Origin: Litsea cubeba
Taxonomy: Eukaryota; Streptophyta; Magnoliopsida; Laurales; Lauraceae
Assembly: GCA_012931725.1 (NCBI GenBank)
Contig: CM022955.1
Coordinates: 18,332,649-18,396,648 of the forward strand
DNA length: 64,000 bases
Direction of reading: 5' to 3'
The first letter of the stretch is position 1; the number at the start of each line of letters is the position of its first letter. Positions 24,255 through 36,025 of the stretch are shown here, piece after piece. The notes under the pieces were generated by a model. That model ran no database searches and was not told the origin of the DNA. It saw nothing but the letters and a program-made list of their open reading frames with translations. A program made the translations under genes and the position numbers.

Positions 24255-24275
24255 GATTTTGATGTCATCCTAGGG

Positions 24276-27200
24276 ATGGATTGGTTAGCAGGATACCATG
24301 CTACTATGGATTGTTTCCATAAGACCTTAACTTTTAAGTTAGAGGAGACCCAAGCAGGGGTGTTGTTTCAGGGAGAGAGGAGTAATTCTGGTGCAGGGTT
24401 TATTTCAGCGTTGAAGGCTGATAGGCTTCTAAAAAGTGGTTGTGAGGGTTATTTGGCATTTATCACGGAGGATAAACGGTCCCAAGGGGTGGAGGAGATC
24501 CCAATTATTTGTGAGTTTCCGGATGTTTTCCCGGAGGAGATACCAGGATTGCCACCCATTAGAGAGATAGACTTCACTATTGAGTTGTTACCGGGGACCG
24601 CTCCGATATCTATCGCACCTTACAGAATGGCCCCGACAGAATTGGGAGAGTTGAAGATGCAATTGCAAGAACTTTTGGACAAAGGTTTTGTGAGATCTAG
24701 TGTGTCACCGTGGGGAGCACCAGTTTTATTTGTGAAGAAGAAGGATGGTTCCATGAGAATGTGTATTGACTATAGAAGATTGAACCAAGTGACCATCAAA
24801 AACAAATATCCATTGCCAAGGATAGATGAATTGTTCGATCAGTTGCAAGGAGCTGCTTACTTTTCGAAGACTGATTTGAGGTCAGGCTACCATCAGTTGA
24901 GAGTTAGAGATTCAGATGTACCAAAAACAGCCTTTCGTACAAGATATGGACACTATGAATTTCTAGTGATGCCATTTGGTTTGACTAATGCACCGGCAAT
25001 TTTTATGGCATTGATGAACAAAATATTTGCGGAGTATTTGGATCAGTTTACAGTGGTGTTTATTGATGATATTTTAGTGTATTCCAAGACCAAAGAAGAG
25101 CATGAGGAACATTTGAGGATAGCACTCCAGCTTTTGAGGGAGAATCAGTTGTTTGCAAAACTTAATAAGTGTGAATTTTGGTTGGACCAAGTCACATTTT
25201 TGGGTCATATCATCTCTAAGGAAGGATTATCAGTGGACCCGTCCAAGATTGAGGCAGTCGTGAATTGGGATAGACCGAAGAATGCATCAGAAATCAGGAG
25301 TTTTCTTGGACTGGCAGGATATTATCGGAGGTTTGTGCAAGGATTTTCGTCGATTGCATCACCTTTGACGAAGTTGACAAGGAAGAATGCACCATATGTT
25401 TGGACAGACAAGTGTGAAGCTAGTTTCCAAGAGCTGAAGAAGAGATTGACTACAGCTCCAGTCCTTACTTTGCCATCTGGGAGCGGCGGTTTTACCATTT
25501 TTACCGATGCTTCCAACGTTGGACTGGGATGCGTGTTAATGCAAGATGGGAAGGTAGTTGCATATGGGTCCCGGCAGTTGAAAGATCATGAGAAGAACTA
25601 TGCAACACATGACCTCGAGTTGGCAGCAGTCGTGTTAGCCTTGAAAATGTGGAGACACTACCTCTATGGAGAGAAGTTTGAGGTTCACTCCGACCACCGT
25701 AGTCTACAGCACTTGTTTTCTCAGAAGGAGTTGAACATGAGGCAGAGAAGATGGATGGAATATATCAAGGACTATGATTTTCCAATTAAGTATCACCCGG
25801 GGAAAGCGAACGTTGTTGCAGATGCCTTGAGCAGAAAGTCAGTGAGCATGGCAAGCCTTCGTGGAACTTATGTGGTACAACAGTTAGAAGAGTTGGGAGT
25901 AGAATTTCATCCACTAAGAGAGGGTGTCATGTTAGCAAACATGTCAGTGTCAGAGCCTTCGTTCATTCAGAAAATCAAAGAGAAGCAGTTACAAGACCCA
26001 GAGTTGGCTAAGATTTCTGAGCACTTAGCAGATCGTCCGGATTTTCGTGTTGTAGATGGAGTTTTGTATTACCGAGACCGTCTCTGTGTGCCTAACTTGG
26101 AGGACTTGAGGAATGATATCATTTCTGAGGCTCACAATACCAAGTATTCCATACACCCGGGCAGTACGAAGATGTACCAGAATTTGAAGGGCAGATTTTG
26201 GTGGAATAACATGAAGAGAGAGATAGCAGCTTTCGTCTCTCATTGTATGACATGTCAGTTGATCAAGGCAGAACATCAGAAGCCTCTAGGGTTACTACGG
26301 CCATTAGAGATTCCGGAATGGAAATGGGAGCACATTACCATGGACTTCATATCGGGTTTACCGAGGACTAGTAAGGGCAATGATGCTATTTGGGTCATAG
26401 TGGACCGTCTCACCAAGTCAGCTCATTTCCTACCGATGAAGACTGGGAAGAAAATGCATATGTTACCTTTGGCACAGTTGTTTGTCATAGAGATTGTCAG
26501 TCGTCATGGACAGCCAGTTTCCATCACATCCGATAGAGACAGCAGATTTGTCTCAAGATTTTGGAAGACATTGCATGAGTCTATGGGTACGAAGTTACAG
26601 TTCAGCACAGCCTATCACCCACAGACCGATGGCCAGTCAGAGAGGACGATTCAGACACTTGAGGATATGCTTCGAGCTTGTGTGTTAGATTTCAAGACTC
26701 AGTGGGATGAAGCCTTACCGTTGTGTGAGTTCGCTTACAACAACAGTTTCCACTCGAGTATCGGTATGGCACCTTTTGAGGCTTTGTATGGCAGAAGGTG
26801 TAGAACACTTGTTTGTTGGGAAGAAGTTGGTACTCGCAGTTTCCATGGACCGACCATTGTTAGTGAGATGAGTGACAAGGTCAAGTTGATCCAAGAACGT
26901 CTGAAAGTGGCTCAGAGTCGACATAAGAGTTATGCAGACTCTCACAGAAGGGATTTACAATTTAAAGAAGGAGATAAGGTTTTCTTGAAAGTGTCACCTA
27001 CTCGTGGAACTTTGAGGTTTGGACAGAAGGGCAAATTGTCTAGGAGATACATTGGACCGTACGACATTGTGAGTAGGATTGGTGATGTGGCTTACCGGTT
27101 AGCCTTACCACCCGAACTTTCCGGCGTACACAATGTTTTCCATGTGTCCATGTTGAAGAAGTACGTTCCCGACAGGCTACACATACTCCGTTATGAGCCG

Positions 27201-27329
27201 TTGGAAATTCGAGAAGATGCGACCTATGTTGAGAAGCCTAAGCAGATCATTGACACCAAGGAACAAGAATTGAGAACTCGGACTATTCAGTGGGTCAAGG
27301 TACTTTGGGAGAATCATGGATCGGAATAA
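24276..27329 (+). pseudogene. Tekay-type pol, right arm: RT, RNase H, integrase
   Basis: 1017 residues, the longest open frame in the window. Reverse transcriptase has CIDYRRLN near 165 and FIDD near 262. RNase H begins with FTDASN near 408. The integrase zinc region is near 615-660 and the D-D-E core has Asp near 689, Asp near 751 and Glu near 787. A chromodomain starts at about 970. The frame ends at a TAA after WENHGSE. The sequence beyond stays in frame to 27425 and reads like the remainder of the chromodomain, so the C-terminus is about 32 codons short. The same TAA is in the left arm. Reverse transcriptase and integrase motifs are otherwise intact, although gag and protease are broken. 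Confidence 0.92.
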
Positions 27330-27423
27330 GCAACATGGGAATTACGGGATCAAGTTCAGAAGAAGTACCCACATCTCCTACCGGAGGTGAGTTTTAATTT
27401 CCATTTGGAGGACCAAATGTCCT

Positions 27424-27436
27424 AAGGGGTGGAGGA
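27424..27436 (+). promoter_or_regulatory. polypurine tract of the right arm
   Basis: AAGGGGTGGAGGA directly before TGTAAGACC of the LTR; mirror of 17563-17576. Confidence 0.8.
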
Positions 27437-28360
27437 TGTAAGACCCCGACCCGAGAGACCTCGTTTAGAGTTGATTAAGTTGTGCTTTAGTTTAAGTGTG
27501 TTTAGTGGTTTTTGGATTAGTTGGGGATTAGAATAGCTTTTATAATAGCTTTGGGGAATTTGGAGAGCCTTTTTATTTGTGGGACCCTTTGGGGGTTCTA
27601 GTTATGAATTGTGTGAGATTGGGGGTTTACCGATGATTTCCAAGAATCGTGTTTTTAACCCCATTGGACTTATCTTGTTAATCCCTACAACTTCCATGAT
27701 GACATCGTTTTCATTGGAGGACCTTAAACCCGATTTTTCACTAATTGAGGGCAAAATGGCATTTTTACCCAAAATCTGGACACCGATTTCAATGTCACCA
27801 AAATGTGCAAAATATATACTTTTTAGAAACTAGAAATTTCGCCGATCGACTTTGTCTTCTTCGTCGAATTCGTTTGAAGCCCCGAAAACCATGTTTTGAG
27901 CCCGAGAAGTCTTTTAAGTTGTGGGCCCCCATCCTCACTTACTATATAGAAAGCTTCTTCTTCATTTTTTTCCCATTTTTGGCAAAAACCCTAGAGGAGA
28001 AGAGAAATCCCAGCCCTAAGGGTTTTCCCTTACCCTTTTTCTTGCTTCTTCATCTTCAATCCCCCACTAAACTAGTGCTAATGGAAAATTAGAGGCTACA
28101 ATCTTCTACCTCATCTCAAGGGCTTCATCTTGACACCATTTTTGAAGAAAACCGCCCACTCCAAGACTTCCTTTGGACAACACCTTGCTTTTTGAAGAAC
28201 TTCTTTATAAGTGATCTTCCTAAAAGTTTTATAATCTTGTTTGTTTAGCCCTAGGGTAGCTCCATTTCGATTATTGAAAGATCTCGTTTTGTTTTACTTG
28301 GATTTTGATAATCTAGGGTTTGGATTTGGGGGTTTTGTGTATAGGTGTGATTGTGGGCAA
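27437..28360 (+). repeat. truncated LTR of the right arm (about 924 bp)
   Basis: It matches the first 924 bp or so of the left-arm LTR (complement of about 16639-17562), then stops abruptly after GATTGTGGGC. The TATA region has lost two bases (TATATA instead of TATATATA). The remaining 2.2 kb of LTR is gone. The next bases belong to the Tat element H-prime. Confidence 0.9.
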
Positions 28361-28390
28361 AGTTTTGAAAATGACATGAGGGATTTGGAT

Positions 28391-28800
28391 TTGATTGTTT
28401 TTGGCCTTGTGACCTAATAAGCTGTATGTGGCAGGTTAAGGGTTCGGGTTTGGTTTTGACCTTGTGATCCAACAAGCTGTGTGTAGCAAGTTGGGGGTCG
28501 ATTTTATTTTTGATCTTATTACCTAACAAGTTGTATGTGGCAAGTTAGGGGATTAGGATTTGGTTTTTGGTCTTGTGACCTAACAAGCTGTATGTGGCAG
28601 GTTAGGGGACTGAGATTTGGTTTTTTGGTCTTGTGACCTAACAAGCTGTATGTGGCAGGTTAGGGGACCGGGATTTGGTTTTTTGGTCTTGTGACCTAAC
28701 AAGCTGTATGTGGCAGGTTAGGGGACTGGGATTTGGTTTTTTGGTCTTGTGACCTAACGAGCTGTATGTGGTAGGTTAGGGGATTGATTTTTGGTTTTTT
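28391..28800 (+). repeat. 57-bp minisatellite upstream of the antisense gene (7 copies)
   Basis: The unit contains CTTGTGACCTAACAAGCTG and then TATGTGGCAGGTTAGGGG. Copies start near 28404, 28463, 28518, 28573, 28629, 28687 and 28745. Element H has about four copies at 56430-56665, so copy number has changed between elements. Confidence 0.85.
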
Positions 28801-29069
28801 GTGAAATGTCAATTTCAAGATTTTGACTTAATTTGGTTCATGAGGTTGGATGGTTTGGATCTTAGAAACTCATGAGGCTTGATTTTTTTTGTATGGTCCA
28901 ATCAACTCAAAAGAGGCATGGAACCATTTTTGTATGCTCTTGATAAGAGGGATTTCTCCTTTGACTAAAAGCCTCTTTTAGTGCCTAGGTGGTCAAACCT
29001 GGCTCATGTGGGCTAACTCATTGGACCTTAAGCTTTTTGAGATGGCTTAGATCTCATGTGGTGTCATTT

Positions 29070-29320
29070 TGGTAAAGAATATCTAAAAACATCTCCTTTG
29101 GATACAGAATATTTAAAAATATCCTTACTTGGAGAGAATTTCTCATGTTTCCTTTATTTTGGGAGAGAATATCTCAAAGTATCTTTCTTTGGGAGAGAAT
29201 ATCTCAAATCTCCTCTCTTTTGGAAAAAAATCTCTCTAATTGCTTTCTTTTGGGATAGAATCCCTCAAAGTATCTTTCTTTTGGGAAAGAATCTTTCTAA
29301 TTTCTTTCTTTTGGGAATGT
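29070..29320 (+). repeat. about 30-bp repeat rich in AATATC words
   Basis: About eight degenerate units of GAGAATATCTCAAAGTATC plus CTTTCTTTTGGGA. It lies 70-310 bp upstream of the TATA box at 29385. The matching array in H is at 56965-57180. Confidence 0.75.
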
Positions 29321-29384
29321 TGCTAACTTGTAGCACTTACCTCCTTTCTTTTCTCCTTGTTTCCTTCTTTGGTTTGCTTTCTTC

Positions 29385-29392
29385 TATAAAAG
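29385..29392 (+). promoter_or_regulatory. TATA box of antisense gene, copy 1
   Basis: TATAAAAG in the context TTCTTCTATAAAAGCAAAG, conserved at 57234-57240 in element H. The first ATG (29507) lies 115 bp downstream. This promoter points opposite to the element's own LTR promoter. Confidence 0.65.
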
Positions 29393-29506
29393 CAAAGGGA
29401 GATTGGATCTCTTGCTCTTATTACTTTCTTTTGCAAAAATCTCAAGAGGGCTTCAAGAATAATTATTCTCCAAGAATCTTCAAGTTTTTCTTCTTCTTCT
29501 CCATCG

Positions 29507-31707
29507 ATGGCTTCAAGTAAATCTTCTTTTCAAAGAAAACTCCATTGTAGAAATAAGATGGTAAAAAAAAAGTTCTTCTCTTTTTTCTTTTTCTTTTTCT
29601 TTTTCACATGTTTTTTTTTTCTTTTTTTCTTTCACGTGTTTTCCCTTTTTTTTTTGTGGACCGTACGGCCATGTGCCAGTGGGTCAGCCCCACCCCCCCC
29701 CTTTTTGGGCTATATATATTTGATCTTTCCCTCTCTCTTTTTCTTGAGAAGGTTTCTTTCTTCTTTTTTTTTTTGCTCACCATGATGATGCGTTTATGCA
29801 AATCAAGATGTTCATGCATTTTTTTTATGCATCAAATAAAAGGCTAGAATTTCTAAGTCAAGCCAACATGAGTTTTGGCTTCGACAAATTTTGATTGGTT
29901 TTGACCAAGTTGGGTTGGAATTGGTCAAACTTTTGTCAATGGTTTTCTAGCATCTAATGCATGACAATTTACTTTCCATGCATGATATTTGTAAATTGAA
30001 TTGGGAGCATGATGTGATAACACAAACCTGAAAATCTTTGTAAATTTTTGGAATTTGGAACTCGCAATGATGTTAAGCCCTTCCTGATTTTGTGGAGACT
30101 TGAGAGGCTTTGAAAGTTTGGAGTTTGCAGTGATGTTGAGCTCATCTTCAAGCTTCCTATTTCTTTGGGGGTATTTCCCTTTTCTTCGGAATTGCCCCGG
30201 AACCATGCCAAAATTTCGCCAGATTTTCTTTTAGCGAAATCTTGTCATTTTGATGATGATCTTTTTCTTTTCAGACCTTTGCAGGTGGTTTCTCCAAAAT
30301 GAACAAGGGTAAGGAGCCTGTTACAAGCGTACCTCATCGATTTGCTAGATCTTCTAATGCGGCCGTTTAGCAGGCCTGGGAGAAGGCCCAGTATGTTGAG
30401 AGAAACTTGGAATAGTGCGACTCCCTCAACAAAGATAAGATGAGGCAGCGCCTGATCGCACTCAAGGGTGAGGAGTTCTATAAGATCATGGTAAGCCACC
30501 TTCCTTGGGTCATGGACGATCAGAGGGTGTTGCCCAAGCCTACCTTATTCTTTAGTGATGCAGTCCCTGACGACATGACATACCATAGAAGATGTTTTCA
30601 GTTCTCTTACACAGCTGATGGTGAGGAGATGACTGTTGTTACCTGGTCGACTGTTGATCGTACTATCTCGATCATGAGCATTTCTCCTACATGCTCTAAG
30701 AGGGAAGATCCCCCAAGCAGGGTGAAAAGGATCAATGTGATCAAGACAGTGATTTTTATTGGCGGTCCTTCTGGATATACCGAGAAATCGCCTGCCCATA
30801 TGGACATGTTGATGCCGGCCAGCGGTTACCAGGGCTCTGATTATCTGTCGATCGATTTGAGACTGGTGGGCCTTGGCATTTTTAGCGGCGACGGCAGCAA
30901 TTGGGTGAAGCCTTTTCGACTTCATGGCTGTTTCAGTGCTGACTCTGATTGAGAGTCTTGGATTGACCGTGTCCTGCTGATTGGTGGCGCCGTTTTGAAG
31001 AAAGCCGGGATTTTTGATGTGGTCCGTGCCTTTAGGGAGACCATGATATTTTCCAACGAGGCCCTTATGGCTATGTTGGAGTCATTCCTTCCATAAACCA
31101 ATACTTTCGTTGTCACGAATGGTGAGATTGATTTTTCTTTGAAGGAGCTAAGCGTCATTACTAGATTGCCCACCATTGGTAAACTCTATGAGGAGTTCAT
31201 GCCCATCGACAGCGTCCTTGAGGAGCAGTCTAAGGAGTTTAGGCTTCTGTACTTTCAGCTTGTCGCCTTCTATGATTTTTTGAAGGAGAATGAGGGCTCG
31301 AAAGTCAAGTCGAGCAGTTGGAAGAGTTTTAATTCTTCGTTCCCCAACTTCTTTGACAGCAGGGAATCTTCTGATAGCACGACCCGGGAAGCCAGGGCTA
31401 AGGATCCGGGTTCGAAGAAGACTTTGGTCATGCGAGAAGAATTGGGGGATTTCTTCGCGAGTACAGATGCCATTGTTCTGACTTTGCACTGCGGAGAGAT
31501 CTCGTTGTTTACCTTACTTACTGGTTAGGTGAGGCTGTCTTTGTTGGTGATGGAACGCACATCAGGCTGCATTGTATTTATCCGGCTTGTCAGGTGACGT
31601 TCGGAGAGCGGCTTGCTTTGGTGCCGGCTGTTTACTCCTATTTGTGTACTGAACTTCAGGCTGCTGCTTTCTTGGTTCGGCTTGGGCTCCCTATGAATAT
31701 GGTATTT
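29507..31707 (+). pseudogene. plant-mobile-domain gene in antisense, copy 1 (5' part)
   Basis: Same gene as 57363-62034. Exon 1 is ATGGCTTCAA (29507-29516) with donor GTAAAT; exon 2 starts at 30285 after a GCAG acceptor. The protein matches copy 2 from MNKGKEP onward, with domain signatures VTNGEIDFSLKELS and, in another frame, YLTYWLGEAVF. Breaks: TAG at about 30368, TAG near 30415, TGA near 30949, TAA near 31094, a 1-bp deletion near 31470, and other stops. The gene is cut at about 31708 by the Athila LTR. Not functional. The rest of the gene should lie beyond the right edge of the window. Confidence 0.8.
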
Positions 31708-33526
31708 AATAAGTCCATAAAATTGTAGTTTTCATGCATCATTTTATATTACCTTGTGGACTTAATTAGGGTAATTTGCACTCAATCTTATAGAATTTCA
31801 TAATTCCATGCATTTGAGCCTCAAAGTTTGAATTTTAGTCAAAATCATTCAAAATCATCAACTTTGCATGAATTTTATGAAATCATTGGTTTACATCATC
31901 TTAGTGTCACACAAATTAGCTTTTTGATTCCTGCATCATCAATTAGTTCATGGAAAATCATCCAATTGTGCATTCATATGCATGATCTCATTCGGGTCCC
32001 ATGCATGACATCTATGAATTTTTATACATATGAGGGCTGAATTATTCTTTTTATTCTTGTAGGGAACTTTAGATTCTTGGGGCCCACGGAGAGATGAAAT
32101 TCAAGAAAATTCAAAAGAAGGAAAGAATGATGAATAAAAAAGAAAAGAAGTTCAAGCCATTGCAAGCAGACATGGACGTCCAAGCCATTCATATTCAAGT
32201 TGTGCACACCCCATGTAGGCCCATCATGGTTCCAAATTTGAAAGAAAGATTTGAATTTCAGATTTTGGGCTTAATTATGGAAAGTTGCAAGGAAGAGGGG
32301 CTTCCAAGAATTCCATAAGTTGAAATCTTGCAAATCAAGAATTGATTTGAAAACAAAAATCCAGCCATGAAGTATCACATGCACGTCCAAGTTAGAAATT
32401 CTCACATATCTAGTGGGACCCACATGTGTTCCATGATTGAAGAGAGAATCTGAGTTTTAAATTTAAGATTTTTTACTAAAGAGAATGTGGGCCCAAGTGA
32501 AGAGAATTTAAGAGGAAGTCCTTGTTGGAGCTAAAATCTCTCCAAAAGTTACCAAGAAACTCACCTTAACTTGGAATCTAAGAGAAGAAGTTGCAAAAGA
32601 GTAGGAAGCCAAGAGAAAAAGAAGGAGGCTCAACAGTATAAAAGAGACCACAAAGGGCCATGGACGTGCATTCTCCTCTCCATAAAAATATCACACGTCC
32701 AGCCCTCTCTTATTTCTTTTCTCTCTCTACCTTTTCTCTCTCTAAAAAAGAGAGAGAAAATTTTGTGGGTATTCTGGAGCCCTGTTCCAGAAATAGAGTA
32801 GAAGAGTGTGAGAGAAAATTGTAATTGTCATGAAGTATTCAATGAAAATCATATCTTTTACAATGGAGGAGTAGATTCTTTTGGATCGGAGCATAAAGTG
32901 AAGTTAAATAATTTTATTTTCATTTTATGTCTTTAATTTAATCTTTATGTTCCTATGATGCATGTTTAGTAGAATAATAGATCTGCCTTCATGCCGCAGG
33001 CAAACCTCCTCTTTATATTTTAATTAAATTTCTTTTTAATCAGTTAATCTTCTTTTGATAGAATATACTTAGGTTTTTATGCCTTTGATTATTTTATGCT
33101 AACTGATATTCAAAGTAATTTATATTTTATGAGGTGATGGAGATCTTTGGTTTTTCAGCTTAAGAATTGAATTAAAAAAAAAAGAATATCTTCCGGATCA
33201 GAAACATTGAGTTGTTTCTGATCTGAGTTATTTGCAAGGCAAAAGATTAAATTAGAGTATGTGGTTTTAGAATTGAAATTAATTAATGGACTCTTTGTTG
33301 CTCTGATCTACCTTTGTCATTATTGTTATCCGTTCATCTTGCATAGTAGCTTTATCTCCCATTCAAATCTTGATCTCTTTTTATAATCACTTAAAAAAAA
33401 TCAGACTTAGTAAAAAAAAAAAGATTTCAGTAGTGCTCCCTGTGGGATTCGACCTATACTTGCCACTGTCTCAAAAAGATAGCTGTGCACTTGCAGTTTT
33501 AAAAGATTGAATTTAATTTCACATCA
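31708..33526 (+). repeat. 5' LTR of the Athila-type element (about 1.8 kb)
   Basis: It ends ...TTTCACATCA six bases before the primer-binding site. The start lies between 31706 (first base unlike the mobile-domain gene) and 31724 (first TG). Near the start is an imperfect inverted repeat: AAGTCCATAAAAT against ATTTTATATTACCTTGTGGACTT. A single LTR is seen, so age cannot be judged. Confidence 0.7.
32637..32644 (+). promoter_or_regulatory. TATA box of the Athila LTR
   Basis: TATAAAAG in CAGTATAAAAGAGACC, about 890 bp before the LTR end and in front of a CT-rich leader. Confidence 0.6.
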
Positions 33527-33532
33527 AGTTTT

Positions 33533-33550
33533 TGGCGCCGTTGCCGGGGA
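33533..33550 (+). promoter_or_regulatory. primer-binding site, tRNA-Asp type
   Basis: TGGCGCCGTTGCCGGGGA, six bases after the LTR end. This sequence is the known tRNA-Asp complement used by Athila-type plant elements to prime reverse transcription. Confidence 0.85.
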
Positions 33551-34798
33551 GCCAAATCTGGAATTTTTTAATTTTTTTAGTTTAATCTGATTTTTGTTTT
33601 TGTGCATTCCCATTCGTCATTAGGTTGCATCATTAAGTGTTTAATCATTTAGTTTGATTTCATTATTTTTCTTGCAATTAGTTGTAATTTATTTCTTTTT
33701 ATTCTTTTCAAAAAAATTTTTGGATTTTTCTGATTTTCCTAGTATTTTCGGAATTCTTAAATTAAAAAAATAACTTTTTTAGGATTTTTTTTCGAATTAC
33801 AGAAAATTAATTGAAAAAAAAAACTGATTTTTAGATTTGATTAGATTAGTTTGTGTTTTTCTTTGTTTGTTAGTTGAATCTTAATTTGATTAGTTTAAAT
33901 AACTTTTCAATCCCTAAGAATTTTTTTTTTAAATTAGAGTGTTCATATTCTATTTCTTTGTTTAAGATTAGGGTAGTACTTTATCTTAGGAATTACTAAC
34001 AAGAAAATTTTTTTTTTTTTGGAAAGTTTGCAGTGTGTGGAGATTTGATCAAAAAGATAAGGAAACTACGAGGATTTGCTCAAAGCAAACAAGTTGCTTT
34101 CAGAATAGCAAAATTTGTCAAAAGAGGTTAAGCTTGCAGAGTTTAAAGATTTGCGTGGATTTACTGTAAGATTTTTCTTTCCTTAACCCACGAATCATTT
34201 TCTGCAAGTGGGATTGGATGATTTAATTTTTGCAAAGTGTGAATGCTTGATTGACACATTATCTAATCGGACACACACTTAGTTAAGGGCAATCCACCCC
34301 AAAAAGATAAGGACTGGATTTCATCACCAGATCCTTGCCCATTTAGGCTAATCATCTCTCACATTAGGATACTAATTTTAATTAAAATCAAGTAGCAACG
34401 AGACCATAGGACTCGAGCTCAGTAGGACGAAGACCACAAAAGGTTGCACTAGTTGCGCTCTTTGGTCAAGTTGATGTCTAGGTAAGTCCTGTCCCTACCA
34501 AAAAGGGTGGCAGTCTCTGTTCTAGGAGTTTGGTTCTTAAGCGGGACCCTTGCTAAGTGCATTGTGACCCCACCACTCATCCTGGGGACTTACCTGGTCG
34601 ATTTGGCTTCATAATACCGGATTGGAGGCCTTAGTGCACTCTTCAAACCGGTTAGGAGCTGTCTAGAGAGTCAGGCTAACCCTAGGATAATTTTTTATGC
34701 TCAATCTTTGTGCTTGACTGCTTGTGCATCATCTAGTAAGAGCATTAGGGCCTCGCACATAGATTAGGCTTGCATTTCTTTAAGGTTAAACCCGATGC
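33551..34798 (+). other. Athila leader
   Basis: AT-rich first half, then a more complex half (34050-34798) with no long open frame. A block at 34608-34644 (TTCATAATACCGG then GGAGGCC) resembles 44533-44572 in the leader of the Tat element E2. Confidence 0.6.
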
Positions 34799-35955
34799 AT
34801 GCGTTCTAGACACGAGAGAGAGAAATTGTGGGTACGCAAGAGTAAAATGTTAGTCAGGATGGAGCCTGAATTAGCCTTAACCGTTGTCGTAAAGTCTTCC
34901 ATCTTTGAAGAAATTGTTAGGATGGCTGATCAAGTGGACCCACCCATGACTTTGAAGGACTACATGTACCCCACCAGGACAACTCAACCATCCCGCATCA
35001 CCCTGCCTCAGACCAATGCCACATTTGAGCTGAAATCTGGCATGATCCAGATGCTCCCAGTATTCCGTGGGCTAGACCAGGAAAACCCATATCAACATGT
35101 TAGGAAATTTGAGGACATTTGTGGGACCATGAGAATTAATAAGATGACTGAAGAGGCCTTTAAACTTAGATTATTTCCTTTCTCCCTAAAAGAAAAGGCT
35201 AAAGCTTGGCTTTATGCCTTACAGGCCGGGTCCATCACTACATGGGACAAGCTAGTCGAAGAATTTTACAAAAAACCCTACTCTAAGCAGAAAACCGCTT
35301 CGATTAGGTAGGCCATTAATGGATTCCATCAAATGGAAGGGGAGACACTTTGTAGTTATTTGGAACGGTTCAAGGACCTCTTAATCCAGTGTCCCCACCA
35401 TGGATTTAAAAAAACTCGATTGGTCTAGATCGTGTATGAGGGTTTGGATTACCCTACTAAGCAAATGGTGGAATCTTTCTGTGGTGGGCAGTTTACACAG
35501 AAGACAGCGGATGAAGCATGGACATTTTTGGAAGAAACCGTTGAAAACACATTGCAGCTATCAAAAGGGAGCCCATCATACCCACCATTCCTGAAAAAGG
35601 GGGGATGTTCAAGATTGGACCCAAAATTGAGGCAGATGCCAAATTGGCTACACTGGTGAGGAGAATAGAGGCCTTAGAACTGAACCAAAAGCCTACTCCA
35701 AACACTTTGGAGTCATTGAAATATAATCAGGCCATGAATGGAGGGACTGACCCAACAACTTTGGGTCAGACTGAGTCTATTGAGGAGGTGAATGCGCTTT
35801 ATCAAAACACTCATTTTGATAATCGTCAGAGGTATGACCCATACTCTAACACAAACAATCCAGGTTGGAGGGATAATCCTAATTTTTCTTGGACCAAGGG
35901 TCCAGCTCAGGGTGGCCCTTCACAATCACATCAATTTCAGCCCATTCAATCTTAA
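34799..35955 (+). pseudogene. Athila-type gag
   Basis: The gag core matches the Athila pattern: FRGLDQENPYQHVRKFEDIC, then FPFSLKEKAKAW, then CPHHGF and YEGLDY. Two in-frame TAG stops (35309 and 35429) and a +/-1 frameshift between about 35600 and 35659 break it; the last piece starts MFKIGPK and has NPGWRDNPNFSW. No zinc knuckle was found. The start is uncertain: the conserved part begins near 34920 and the first ATG used here is only the first in frame. Confidence 0.8.
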
Positions 35956-36025
35956 TCCAATGCTCCACCCGGTTTCCAAAAGCCCAATTTCACCCCCAAT
36001 CCGCAAAATCAGCGGATAGATTCTC

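Larger units (their letters stand above)
14433..28360. mobile_element. Tekay/Del-type Ty3/gypsy element as a head-to-head palindrome
   Basis: Reading outward from 22531, the two sides carry the same sequence in opposite orientation: 5' leader, gag, protease, reverse transcriptase, RNase H, integrase, chromodomain remnant, polypurine tract, LTR. The left arm ends in a complete LTR (14433-17562) and the right arm in a truncated one (27437-28360). There is no 5' LTR or primer-binding site on either side; both are lost at the join. Arms are about 5.85 kb. Between the centre and the LTR starts, their lengths differ by 63 bp, which is accounted for by a 45-bp deletion and a 1-bp insertion in the right arm and a 19-bp duplication in the left arm. 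The left target duplication would be GTAGA (14428-14432); the right one is lost. Confidence 0.9.
28358..31707 (-). mobile_element. Tat-family internal fragment of element H-prime
   Basis: Homologous along its length to 56393-59545 in element H, in the same orientation. The element strand is taken as minus because its LTR fragment (13826-14432) and the LTR of H are both minus. It carries the promoter and first part of the antisense mobile-domain gene. The left edge is a deletion junction with the Tekay LTR, sharing GGC; the right edge is the Athila insertion. Confidence 0.8.

Noticed and set aside
22661..27329. Palindrome as a sequencing or assembly artefact
   Set aside because: The arms differ by a 45-bp deletion, a 19-bp duplication, several arm-specific stops and outer ends of different length, so they are not one molecule read twice. 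Long reads would still be the final proof.
29608..29847. Phe-rich open frames on both strands of T-rich DNA (also at 57034-57802)
   Set aside because: Poly-T or poly-A translation in the first intron of the antisense gene; no real protein features.
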